Source: Promethearchaeota archaeon
GTDB lineage: Archaea; Asgardarchaeota; Lokiarchaeia; Sigynarchaeales; SOKP01
Direction: 5' to 3'
DNA length: 16,727 nt
NCBI GenBank assembly: GCA_030605085.1
Contig: JAUWBH010000141.1
Span: 1 to 16,727, forward strand
Shown here: piece by piece, positions 7,129 through 14,575 of the stretch
How the letters are laid out: every line of letters begins with the position of its first letter
Position numbering within the stretch: the stretch's first letter is position 1
Program-made: the position numbers and the translations under genes
The notes under the pieces: generated by a model
What the model saw: only the letters and a program-made list of their open reading frames with translations
What the model was told of the DNA's origin: nothing
Database searches by the model: none

Positions 7129-8784
7129 ATGATTAAAATTTCAAATTCGGTTTTAGATATTAGCGAAGTCTCGGGCAAAGAAATGTATCAAATTATGAAA
7201 GATTTATGTGCTTTTGGGTATCGTATAGCTGGAACTCCAGCCGCCGATAAAGCCGAGAAATATATTTTTCAAAAATTCAAAGATATGAATTTACCAGAAG
7301 TTAAACTTGAACCATTCAATTTCACCCGTTGGTGGGCAGAAAAATACGAACTTACCATTATTTCCGAAAATACTCCTTTAGTAGCCTCTGACCATTCCAT
7401 AAAGTGCTTTCCAATTCATTTTGGTGGAACTACAGGCCCTGAAGGAATTGTTGCTGAAGTAATTTACGCGGGATATGGAACCGCAACGGATCTCAAAACT
7501 ATAGATGTTAAGGATAAAATAGTTCTAATAGATGGAAATATGATATTCAATTTCTTTCCAACATGGCAATTGTTTAGATCAATAGATTTAGCAAAGAAAC
7601 AAGGTGCAGTTGGATTAATAGTCAACAACGGTTCCCCTCTTGATTCTATTTCGTACACTTTTTTACTCGAGGGAGTAGAAGGTTGGAACGAAAGGATCCC
7701 TGCGCTTTCAGTAAATACTGAGGATGGAAACTATCTTAAATATTTTTGCATTCGAAAGCCTAGAAAATTAATGTTGAAACTCGTTGAGGATGTAAAAACA
7801 GAAACAGCGACCAGCAACATTGTTCTAGGAACCATTCCAGGTAAATCTGATGATATTGTATTAGTTGGAACGCATACTGATAGCACATTTACCGGTGCAG
7901 TAGACAACGCAGGAGCTAACGCGGGATTAATAGCTCTAGCTAAACATTACAATCAGATCCCCCTTGAACAACGGAAAAAGACAATTGTTTTTGCCGGTTG
8001 GACAGGTCACGAAGCTGCTTTATTAGGATCTAAAAAATTTGTAGAAATGCATAAAGATATGTTGGATAAAATAACTACTTTTATTATGCTCGATGGATTT
8101 GGATCTGATGGATGGTATAACCAAACCGATGGAGGGGCTGTGAAAACGGAACAAGACGAAAAAAGAGGACTCTTCGTTTCAGCTAATCCTGTACTTGCGC
8201 CATTTGTAATAGACGCTGCTTTGAAATACAAGTTAATGCCTGCCACTTATGTATCCGCAAAAGCTCTACCAGTAAGCGACCTTGGTCCCTTTATCCGAGC
8301 AAAAGTTCCCTCAATATTATTCATCGGAAAACCTATATGGTACCACACAATATACGATACCCCCGATAAATGTACTCCAGAACAACTCGAAAGATGCGCG
8401 AAAGCCCATATTCATGTCATCGATAAGATTCTTGAAACTCCCACCTCACAAATAAAAGAAGCTGATGGTACGCTAACGGACGCAACAATGTTAATTACTG
8501 AAAAAAAAGAATTTTCGCTCCCACTTACTTCATTTTCTGTCACCCCACACCCCATTATTAAAGGAACTCCCGCAATTTTTCACATCCCAGTATTCTCTAT
8601 AAATGAAAGCATTATAATTGATATAACATGGGATTTTGGAGACGGAAAACAAAGTAAAATACCCCTAACAGTTCATAACTATAGAAAAGAAGGCACTTAT
8701 GAAGTCACACTCCAAGTAATTGACAATTATGGCAATACTATAACCTCAAAACAACCTGTTAGAGTGATAAAAAAAAATGTTTAA
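7129..8784 (+). CDS. M28-family zinc peptidase with PA-like insert and C-terminal PKD domain
   Basis: Probable aminopeptidase-type zinc hydrolase of 551 residues. The ATG is preferred to an in-frame TTG 18 bases upstream; neither has a well-spaced ribosome site. From the ATG, metal-site residues are His249 and Asp251 (THTDS), Asp259 (AVDNAGANAG), Glu295 (GHEAALLGS), Asp322 (MLDGFG) and His406 (WYHTIYDTPD), the full M28 ligand set. The usual general-base Glu just before Glu295 is His294. A PA-like domain fills about 105-220 (VIYAGYGTATDL, DKIVLIDGN, AVGLIVNN). Residues from about 470 on form a PKD domain with WDFGDGK and YEVTLQVID. PKD domains are usually extracellular, yet no signal peptide or membrane anchor is visible, so location is uncertain. 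It converges with a transporter remnant that ends 18 bases away. Confidence 0.9.
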   Translation: MIKISNSVLDISEVSGKEMYQIMKDLCAFGYRIAGTPAADKAEKYIFQKFKDMNLPEVKLEPFNFTRWWAEKYELTIISENTPLVASDHSIKCFPIHFGGTTGPEGIVAEVIYAGYGTATDLKTIDVKDKIVLIDGNMIFNFFPTWQLFRSIDLAKKQGAVGLIVNNGSPLDSISYTFLLEGVEGWNERIPALSVNTEDGNYLKYFCIRKPRKLMLKLVEDVKTETATSNIVLGTIPGKSDDIVLVGTHTDSTFTGAVDNAGANAGLIALAKHYNQIPLEQRKKTIVFAGWTGHEAALLGSKKFVEMHKDMLDKITTFIMLDGFGSDGWYNQTDGGAVKTEQDEKRGLFVSANPVLAPFVIDAALKYKLMPATYVSAKALPVSDLGPFIRAKVPSILFIGKPIWYHTIYDTPDKCTPEQLERCAKAHIHVIDKILETPTSQIKEADGTLTDATMLITEKKEFSLPLTSFSVTPHPIIKGTPAIFHIPVFSINESIIIDITWDFGDGKQSKIPLTVHNYRKEGTYEVTLQVIDNYGNTITSKQPVRVIKKNV

Positions 8785-8801
8785 AGTAAAGTTTTAATAG
8801 G

Positions 8802-9239
8802 TTAAAGATTCATTTTTTTCAACTTATTTTTAATACTTAGTACTTTCTCTTGAGTTAGATCGTTTACCTTCCATATTAAGAGGAATGCGAAGAAACAAAA
8901 GCTCATAGGTATCAATGCCATAATGACTCGAATACCCCATAATGCTAATTCGCTCTGAATCTTGGCCTCTGGTACGAAATTTGTTAATACATGAACTAAC
9001 GCAATGATAATAACTCCTATTATAATTGATAGCCGCCCAAAGAATGTTCTAATTCCTGTATATACGCCCTCTTGACGATTTCCAGTTTTCACCACAATAT
9101 CGTCAATAATGTCTGAGAAAAAAGGATAAATTAGCGTCAACATGGCTCCAATAGCAAAGCTTAATATGGCAGCACTGATGATGGATAAGACTAAATCAGA
9201 GATAATTAATAAAGGGATATAACATACTGTTATCTTTCG
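8802..9239 (-). pseudogene. C-terminal remnant of a GPH-type (MFS_2) transporter
   Basis: An in-frame ATG gives 113 residues, but the same frame is open for about 32 codons upstream (YIPLLIISDLVLSIISAA...) before a stop near 9240, and that part also reads as membrane sequence. FFSDIIDDIVVKTGNRQEGV followed by YTGIRTFFGR corresponds to YSEAIDNATLKSGIREESSY followed by MGIMRFF in the transporter at 13350-14353. Both end in nearly the same tail (KKMNL and IEMNL). A full GPH sugar symporter has about 12 membrane helices and 450-500 residues; only the last three or so helices remain, with no upstream partner. It is best read as a 5'-truncated dead gene. It converges closely with the M28 gene. Confidence 0.75.
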
Positions 9240-9425
9240 TTAAGCACATTGAAAAGGTGATTTTTGATTTTATTATTAGTAAGTTGCTCTGTAAAATTAC
9301 TTATGGGTTTTAAAAGCACGGTTTTATCTTTTGGATTCAATTTAACAGATTTTGGCGTATATGTCTAGACTTTTCTCGATGGCATTTTTTACTTTTATCA
9401 AAAAAGACTCTTAATTATTAACTAA

Positions 9426-9983
9426 TTATTTCGTATTTTGTATATTTTTTATCAAATCTAAAGCATTTTGAATTTCTAAATTAATAAGAATAATCTCCTT
9501 CCCCAACACTTTCCTCATATAAAAAATTAATTTAATCATATAACTTTTGGTTTTTGTTTCGAGAATTAATGTATTATTAAAATTTATACGAATATCTCCA
9601 AGAATTTGACTGGCACCTGATATCCTACTCATAGGACTCCAATGACCTTTAGGATAAGGTCGCATCCACAAAAAATTAATTCCTTTTTTGTCTTCATCTA
9701 CATACTCAATATTGTTTAAACGTTCGATTTCTCTTTTTGCTCCCTCAACATCGTTTATTTTAAAAACCGCCTTAGAAAAAAACAGAATTTCTTTACCAAC
9801 GGGTACATCTTTAAGATTAATGTCAAACAAGTCGTTTATTTGTCTAATAAGTTTTTTATCGTATTTTAAAATAGAAAGCATCTCATCCCTATCTATTCGA
9901 ATCTGTTCTTTAATAAGATTTATCTGTGCTTTATTATAACGATCAAATTTCATCTTTTTTTCTATTAGGATTTTATCTCTCAT
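9426..9983 (-). CDS. Uncharacterised 185-residue protein
   Basis: I do not recognise a named family. The first 50 residues are highly charged and helical. The middle contains FLWMRPYPKGHWSPMSR (104-120) with two Trp. The last 60 residues follow a strand-strand-helix pattern, LGDIRINFNNTLILETKTKS (128-147) and then a helix to about 160. That pattern resembles a recurring C-terminal module in uncharacterised archaeal and bacterial proteins where a 'LGxIxI...LxLET.S' hairpin precedes a helix; this is pattern memory, not a search result. The start is supported by GGTGAG about 12 bases upstream; a second ATG at codon 11 is possible. The gene at 10086-10673 lies upstream in the same orientation, separated by about 100 AT-rich bases, so the two may be co-transcribed. 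Confidence 0.7.
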   Translation of the reverse strand: MRDKILIEKKMKFDRYNKAQINLIKEQIRIDRDEMLSILKYDKKLIRQINDLFDINLKDVPVGKEILFFSKAVFKINDVEGAKREIERLNNIEYVDEDKKGINFLWMRPYPKGHWSPMSRISGASQILGDIRINFNNTLILETKTKSYMIKLIFYMRKVLGKEIILINLEIQNALDLIKNIQNTK

Positions 9984-10085
9984 AGAAACTCACTCACCTT
10001 CAATTAATTTTTTCATTTTTTCTTTTATTCCACATTTTTGTTATTATTGATTATTTAACTTTTTAAATTTTTTTATTAAATCCAT

Positions 10086-10673
10086 TCATTCCTTATCTAA
10101 CTCATCTAACTTTTCTTGTAAATTCAGTGAATCTTCATGTTCGAAGTTTAAATCACCGAATTCATTTTTAAAATTTTCCAGATCTTCATTGTCATTAAAT
10201 ATCTCCAAATAATGTTTAGAATTTAATGAGTCCATTATATCCTTATATTCAAAGTCGTCCTGAAAATAATTTAACTTTACTTTTAAAAATTTGACGAAAG
10301 TTTTTAAGCTTCTGCACATAGCTTTCATTCTCGATTTAGATAACCAAAGATATTTTCGAGGCACAAAATCTCCTAAAAAGTAAGACAGCTTAACGCTACT
10401 AAGCTCAAAAAGAGAATGTTCAGAATATCCTAAATGATAAAACTGGAGAAAGGATCGTACTTTATTCATTTTATCTTCAACTGTTTTTTGAGATAATTTT
10501 GTATCGTTTAATAGGTAATCGTAAAAACCACCAAAAATAACGTTCAATTTCTTGACATATTCTTTTTGTTCGTCAATACAAGGATATAAGTTTTTTAATT
10601 CCATAGAATTAGGGAAAATATTCTTTAGCTCTTCTATACTTTCATTAAATTTACATTCAAAAACGATAAACAC
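10086..10673 (-). CDS. Unknown protein with recombinase core-binding-like (SAM-like) segment
   Basis: A 195-residue, mostly helical protein. Residues about 45-132 resemble the N-terminal core-binding (SAM-like) domain of tyrosine recombinases: YDYLLNDTKLSQKTVEDKMN followed by KVRSFLQFYH, then LSYFLGDFVPRKYLWLSKSR and SLKTFVKFLKV. No catalytic domain or Arg-His-Arg-Tyr set follows. Instead the C-terminus is acidic (from about residue 138, ending LQEKLDELDKE). It may therefore be a stand-alone DNA-binding or adaptor protein rather than an integrase. The only in-frame start near the 5' end is GTG, with AAAAGG touching it and so too close for a normal ribosome site. The next ATG is codon 24, so the exact start is uncertain. 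It is followed by the 185-residue unknown gene on the same strand. Confidence 0.65.
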   Translation of the reverse strand: MFIVFECKFNESIEELKNIFPNSMELKNLYPCIDEQKEYVKKLNVIFGGFYDYLLNDTKLSQKTVEDKMNKVRSFLQFYHLGYSEHSLFELSSVKLSYFLGDFVPRKYLWLSKSRMKAMCRSLKTFVKFLKVKLNYFQDDFEYKDIMDSLNSKHYLEIFNDNEDLENFKNEFGDLNFEHEDSLNLQEKLDELDKE

Positions 10674-11098
10674 CTTTTTATTTTAAAAATTCTTTTTTTA
10701 TCAAATAATAACCTTTTAATTCTTTTTCAATATCTTTAAATAAATTAAAGAAATTTAATCTTTTAAATATTGCAATGAAGAAATGAATATTATCATTTAT
10801 TTAATTAATAATATTACAGTTCGACAAAAACCGACAAAATTCTCACCTTATCTTATTAACTGCTTTTATTTTATTTACTTTCTAAAAAGCTATTTTAACC
10901 TCATCTAGGAAATCAATATCGTTATATATTTCAAGAATTTTTCCGAACATCTTTAATATCGAAAAAAATTTTCAAATTGCCTTTTTTTGTCCTTCAATCG
11001 AGTTCAAAGTTAGGTAAGTTTTTAATAGATTTTTAATTGTAAATACGCAAATTTGAGAGTAAAATCAAAAGGAAGAATTTTACATATTTTTATGAAAG
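10674..11098. other. 425-base AT-rich gap, no supported gene
   Basis: No RNA gene, repeat or convincing coding region was seen. A 22-codon minus-strand frame (10882-10950, starting MFGKILEIYNDIDFLDE) is protein-like but too short to rely on; it could be a relic. Many poly-A/T runs occur. The right end contains the likely control region of the small membrane protein. Confidence 0.5.
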
Positions 11099-11263
11099 AT
11101 GATTTACGGGTTTATATCCTTTTTTCTTGGTAATGTAGGTCTTTTTTTCTTTCTGATAATAGTGGGGGCCATTTTATTGATGGGAGCGGGAATTCTATTC
11201 TTCTTTCACGTAAATGTGTTGCTGAAAGGACAACAAACGCTTCAATATCAACGAAAATCATGA
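11099..11263 (+). CDS. Candidate 54-residue membrane protein
   Basis: ATG to TGA, 54 codons, below common length cut-offs. Residues about 5-40 are nearly all hydrophobic, with glycines (GNVGLFFFLIIVGAILLMGA, then GILFFF). They form one long or two short membrane segments, followed by a polar, basic tail (LLKGQQTLQYQRKS) that would lie in the cytoplasm by the positive-inside rule. The Gly-rich codons give it a slightly higher GC than the flanking DNA, which argues for coding. No good ribosome site is visible; a short overlapping ATG frame begins seven bases earlier. T-rich DNA readily encodes hydrophobic stretches by chance, so it remains a candidate. No homologue recognised. Confidence 0.4.
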   Translation: MIYGFISFFLGNVGLFFFLIIVGAILLMGAGILFFFHVNVLLKGQQTLQYQRKS

Positions 11264-11385
11264 GTAATCGAAAATGTCTTTTTATAATTTCTTTTTATTC
11301 TTTTTTTAATTTCCTAAATTTTTAGACTGTACAAAATTCAGTATTTCTCTCTCATTCTGTCGATTTCAATTGAAAATTTCAAATT

Positions 11386-11556
11386 CTATTTTGCCATTTC
11401 AATGTGAAATCTAATATCTTTAGCTTTTTGTGATTTCCTTAATCCAAATTTGTTCAAAATATTTAAGACCTCTTCTAATTTTTTCAATGCTTCCTGATAT
11501 TTTTCTAGTGCAGAAAGAATCTGGGTATTGACTTTAAAATCATCAAGAATAAATCG
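11386..11556 (-). pseudogene. C-terminal remnant of a TPR-repeat gene
   Basis: A minus-strand frame of about 56 codons ends in TAG and has no ATG or GTG start; it opens out of a T10 tract. It reads ILSALEKYQEALKKLEEVLN, then LNKFGLRKSQKAKDIRFHIE, then MAK. The pattern YQEALKKLEE is the B helix of a TPR, and the K-F-G-L-x-x-S-x-x-A-x-x-I tail is how many archaeal TPR proteins finish. It is probably the last repeat of a gene whose body has been lost. It is unrelated in codon use to the GC-rich TPR gene at the right edge. Confidence 0.45.
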
Positions 11557-11566
11557 AAAAAAAAAA
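11557..11566 (-). terminator. Poly-T terminator candidate
   Basis: Ten T in a row on the minus strand, about 40 bases after the stop of the 11606-11917 gene. The placement is like that of the T10 tract after the 575-886 gene. No stem is seen. Confidence 0.35.
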
Positions 11567-11605
11567 TAATTATTTGTAATATTAATTTTATTAGAAAAAA
11601 TTTTT

Positions 11606-11917
11606 TTAACCCTTAATTTTCTTAGCCAATTTCATCATTATTGGTAAAACTTTTGAAACTTCCAAACCAACACTCGTTTTAATAGACTTGAAAACTCCAG
11701 GTTTTACAATTCTCCACATAGCACTATCATTGACAAGAGCTTCCTCGCTTTCGGCTTCTGTAACCGTTATTCCCCAATAATCAGGGCTAACATACCATGC
11801 AAGTTGTTTTATTCCTTCAGCAGGAACAAGCTTTTTATTCATAAGTGTTTGTACTATATCGGCTAATTCTGAAGGATCAAGACTTTCATTTAGTTCCCAA
11901 TATGATATAAATATCAT
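11606..11917 (-). CDS. DUF3303-like small protein
   Basis: A 103-residue soluble protein, probably a ferredoxin-like dimeric barrel. It begins with a strand MIFISYWELN, then a helix with SELADIVQTLMNKKLVP, then strands GIKQLAWYVSPDYWGITVTE, a helix (SEEALVNDSAMWR), and a final helix ending KLAKKIKG. The order 'strand with W, helix, VPxEGIK, W-strand, ExxSEEAL' resembles DUF3303-type proteins, a family without known activity; this is from memory of the pattern. ATG is supported by GGTGG nine bases upstream. Its length and element order resemble the 575-886 protein, so the two may be distant paralogues. No partner gene is linked closely: the next minus-strand gene upstream is more than 300 bases away. 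Confidence 0.75.
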   Translation of the reverse strand: MIFISYWELNESLDPSELADIVQTLMNKKLVPAEGIKQLAWYVSPDYWGITVTEAESEEALVNDSAMWRIVKPGVFKSIKTSVGLEVSKVLPIMMKLAKKIKG

Positions 11918-12246
11918 CTTATCTAACCACCTTTATTTTATTTTAATTGATTTTATTATTGGCATGGATTTTGAATAATGCCAATATTTTACATTTAAGT
12001 TAACAACTTATTTAATATTTTTGTTAAAAAAAATTAATGATTTTAATCAATGAGTTAAAAGAATTATTGAGTGGGTAAAATATAAAATTATGGTATTTGC
12101 GTATTTTAATAACGATGCCCTTGACTGGGCTGTGGAAAACGCCTTGGAACTGAAAATTATATAAAATAAATATAATCAAACTCAGAAAAAGTAGTTAAGA
12201 ACAATTAGAAAAGGTCTTATGGTTTTTGAGGTTAGAATTTTTTTAT
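11918..12246. other. 329-base gap with a tiny open frame
   Basis: Mostly AT-rich DNA holding the 5' region of the DUF3303-like gene. A plus-strand frame of 24 codons (12090-12164, MVFAYFNNDALDWAVENALE and then LKII) is noticeably more GC-rich than its surroundings and follows a TATA-like AAAATATAAAA. It could be a micro-ORF or a gene relic. No RNA gene or repeat seen. Confidence 0.4.
11927..11931 (-). promoter_or_regulatory. Shine-Dalgarno of the DUF3303-like gene
   Basis: GGTGG (in AAAGGTGGTT) on the minus strand, nine bases before the ATG, supports that start. Confidence 0.45.
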
Positions 12247-12735
12247 TTACCATTCAATTTCATCACCTAAATTCTTTAATGGCCATATCCAGTAATGTTC
12301 TCGTTTTTTAACGCCTTTTTCTTTCAATTCCTTAAATAATTTAGTCTTTTGCTCTTTTATCAAACCATCAGGGTCAAATAATATCTTTCCTTCATCAAGG
12401 GCAAATAATATTATATCGGTTTTAATTTGAACTGATTTTTTAAATTCGCTTTCTGTCATCCATAGCGAATCTATCCCTAAATCTTTTAAATCCATCAATT
12501 TTATTTTAAAATTTGTTCTTTCATCATGATCCTTAGGGAGTTCATTATCGTAAAAAATCACTATTAAGTCGATATCGCTAAATTTCTTTTCTGAACGGAC
12601 TGCTTCGCCTCTAGCTAAAGATCCAAATAAAAGAATTCCCTTTATTTTTTTGTTTACTTTAAATAGTTGATCAATGCATTCTTTTAATTTTTTTAGAAAA
12701 TAATCTTCTTTAATAAATGAGAGATTTATATCCAC
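12247..12735 (-). CDS. MNT-type nucleotidyltransferase (partner of HEPN protein)
   Basis: A 162-residue member of the minimal nucleotidyltransferase family (polymerase-beta fold). The diagnostic motif is GILLFGSLARGEAVRSEKKF followed by SDIDLIVIF: Gly38-Ser39 bind the nucleotide phosphate, and Asp54 and Asp56 are the metal-binding aspartates. Known MNT proteins paired with HEPN toxins act as antitoxins, in studied cases by transferring AMP to the toxin; here the role is inferred. The start is GTG, supported by AGGAGAG eight bases upstream. The gene overlaps the end of the HEPN gene by 10 bases, so the two are translationally coupled. The C-terminal half (DIILFALDEGKILFDPDG) fits the family. 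Confidence 0.88.
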   Translation of the reverse strand: MDINLSFIKEDYFLKKLKECIDQLFKVNKKIKGILLFGSLARGEAVRSEKKFSDIDLIVIFYDNELPKDHDERTNFKIKLMDLKDLGIDSLWMTESEFKKSVQIKTDIILFALDEGKILFDPDGLIKEQKTKLFKELKEKGVKKREHYWIWPLKNLGDEIEW

Positions 12736-13322
12736 TTTTTTAACTCTCCTTCAAATTCTTTTAATTGCTTTAAATCTTCAAATTCCACTTCTGTAATTTT
12801 GAATGTTTCCTTGAAGAGTATTAAATAATGTTTACCTAACTTTTCGAGATTTATAATAAAATCCTTGATTTTTTCAAAAGAATTATAAATTTCTTCAGCT
12901 AAAGTTAATTTTCCATCCTTCAATGTTCCATATATTGTCTTTGTACCTTGTTTTTCAAAAAATTCTGAATATTTTGAAATCTTTTTTAATATCTCTTTTG
13001 TTTTTTCATTAATAGTTAGAATTTCCTTATTATTAATAATATCGTTTAATATTTCAGTTGGTGTGTGTATCTTTTCAATTTTTGCACCCATTAAACTTAA
13101 GATTGCTTTATTTAATTTTTCTACAGCAAATTGACTTCGAAATGCAACAAGTGAATAATATTGCATTTTAAGACTATTTAAAACTATTTTTATGTCATTT
13201 ATCGCTGAAGTAATCCAACTTTTTGCTTGAGAAAAATTTGTTTTCATTCCTAATCTAAATAAAATGAAACCGTTATTAATTAAATATTTAATGAAGCGTT
13301 TAATTTTATTAGTATGTCTCAC
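12726..13322 (-). CDS. HEPN-domain protein (HEPN/MNT pair)
   Basis: A helical 198-residue protein. The HEPN domain starts near residue 30 (SQAKSWITSAINDIKIVLNS), continues through VAFRSQFAVEKLNKAILSLM and has His86 in KIHTPTEIL, a pattern typical of archaeal HEPN proteins. The R-x4-6-H RNase motif of toxic HEPN proteins is not present: none of the Arg residues is followed by His at that spacing. It may therefore be a substrate-binding partner rather than an RNase, or use other residues. The start taken is GTG, 25 bases from a TATA-like box (leaderless); an ATG at 13247 would remove a basic 25-residue extension, but has no spaced ribosome site. It is the first gene of a two-gene operon with the nucleotidyltransferase. 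Confidence 0.8.
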   Translation of the reverse strand: MRHTNKIKRFIKYLINNGFILFRLGMKTNFSQAKSWITSAINDIKIVLNSLKMQYYSLVAFRSQFAVEKLNKAILSLMGAKIEKIHTPTEILNDIINNKEILTINEKTKEILKKISKYSEFFEKQGTKTIYGTLKDGKLTLAEEIYNSFEKIKDFIINLEKLGKHYLILFKETFKITEVEFEDLKQLKEFEGELKKWI

Positions 13323-13343
13323 TATGCTCTACATACCCGTAAC

Positions 13344-13350
13344 ATTTAAA
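13344..13350 (-). promoter_or_regulatory. TATA-like box for the HEPN/MNT operon
   Basis: TTTAAAT on the minus strand is centred 25 bases before the GTG at 13322. This predicts a leaderless transcript and supports the longer HEPN start. Confidence 0.35.
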
Positions 13351-14353
13351 CTCTATATGAATTAAGTGTTCATGGTTTGACAGTCGATATGCTTCGAGAT
13401 CAAGAGCAAAGAGTTAAACTTAGCACATTTTCACTTATTATAACTGGAATTGGTTCAATATTAACTAGAGCTCTTATTCCAATATTACTTGGAATTTACG
13501 GAGGGGAGCCAAATGCTAGTGCTTATTTTTTTATGACTTTAATCGTAATATTAGCAATTTTAATAATGGCTATCCCTCATATTTGGAGCGTTCGTGAGCC
13601 TGAAGAAATGAAGGAACTGCGAACGAGATTAAACGAAGAAAGAAAGAGTTCTTCCTCTCCTAAAGAGGTTATAATTCGGGCTTTTAAAGATAGAAACAGG
13701 GTTGGATTTATCATTGCCTATGTTGCCTGGATAGTAGAAATAGGGTATGTAACTGTGGGGCTTGGCTTCTATATCTTGGATGGTTTAGGTTTGCCTATAT
13801 CAATGATGGCCCTTCCTGTTGTTATCTTTCTTTTAGTGGGTTTCATTGATGTACCAATTTGGATGAAAATAGCAAAAAGATTAGGATTAAGAAAAACCTA
13901 CTTCTATGCCTTAATGTTGACTGCTATTGCTACCGCTATTTTTATATTCGCAAGAGTTATTCATTATTAATAATATTAGCAGCCATTGGAGGTATAGGGC
14001 ACGGAGGACAGGGCGTCATTCTCCATGCGATTTATTCTGAAGCGATTGATAATGCTACTTTAAAATCTGGTATTCGAGAGGAAAGTTCTTATATGGGAAT
14101 AATGCGATTTTTCACCGCAACAGCAATGTTTTGGCAAGATTTAATTTTTGCAATAGTAGGAACCATCACCGGGTATGACCCTAAGTTAGGTACAGCTAAT
14201 AGCGATTTTGCTAAATTAGGTTTAAACCTTCAAATGTCAATAATCCCGGCAACAATTATGTTGATTAGTGCGCTAATATCTTTTAAGCTATATATTGTAA
14301 CTAAAGATCAAGCGATTGAAAATAAGAAAAAATTGATTGAAATGAATCTCTAA
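13350..14353 (+). pseudogene. GPH-type (MFS_2) transporter, 5'-truncated and frameshifted
   Basis: The frame is open from 13350, just after a stop, and begins mid-protein: TLYELSVHGLTVDMLRDQEQ then RVKLS matches the cytoplasmic loop that follows helix 4 in GPH sugar symporters. A TTG at 13377 or ATG at 13389 is the first possible start, so helices 1-4 are missing. Membrane helices continue through LPISMMALPVVIFLLVGF and DVPIWMKIAKRLGLRKTYF to ATAIFIFARVIHY, where a stop occurs at 13968. The rest (SYSLLIILAAIGGIGHGGQG ... IEMNL) continues in the minus-one frame, joining near 13945-13968, consistent with one lost base. The two pieces total about 330 residues against 450-500 for the family. Homologous to the remnant at 8802-9239. 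A sequencing error could explain the frameshift but not the missing N-terminus. Confidence 0.8.
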
Positions 14354-14395
14354 AATATTCTAAAATATAATTGAGGGTATTTTAAAGTTTAAATA

Positions 14396-14575
14396 ATGAA
14401 TCAAAAATTAAAAATCTTTCAAATGATAACGACAAAAATTCTATCTATATCACCTCGAAATTTGTCGGAACTTAAAGAATTTATAAAATGGTCAAAAATA
14501 GCAATTCTTTCATCGAAAATGGACAAAAAAGCGATTTTCATTCCAAAAGTATCACTCCATCGCTTCCGACATTAA
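14396..14575 (+). CDS. Doubtful 59-residue ORF
   Basis: ATG to TAA, starting MNQKLKIFQMITTKILSISP and ending AIFIPKVSLHRFRH; basic and soluble. No ribosome site is present. A TATA-like AAAATATAA lies about 30 bases upstream. The opposite strand is also open for 40 codons over part of it, so the coding strand, if any, is unsure. About one open frame of this length is expected by chance in a gap of this size and composition. No homologue recognised. Confidence 0.22.
   Translation: MNQKLKIFQMITTKILSISPRNLSELKEFIKWSKIAILSSKMDKKAIFIPKVSLHRFRH

Noticed and set aside
9230..9340. 36-codon minus-strand frame with TTG start (LNPKDKTVLLKPISNF)
   Set aside because: Protein-like, but short, without ATG or ribosome site, and overlapping the end of the transporter remnant; not enough to call a gene.
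9688..9939. Plus-strand 83-codon frame
   Set aside because: Antisense to the 185-residue gene; Ser/Leu/Ile-rich composition typical of a shadow, with no ribosome site.
10086..10673. Calling this gene an integrase
   Set aside because: Only a core-binding-like segment is present; no catalytic domain or Arg/His/Tyr set exists, so integrase activity is not supported.
8802..14353. Mobile element bounded by inverted repeats
   Set aside because: The two transporter remnants are diverged at DNA level and of different extent; no transposase, terminal repeats or target duplication were seen.
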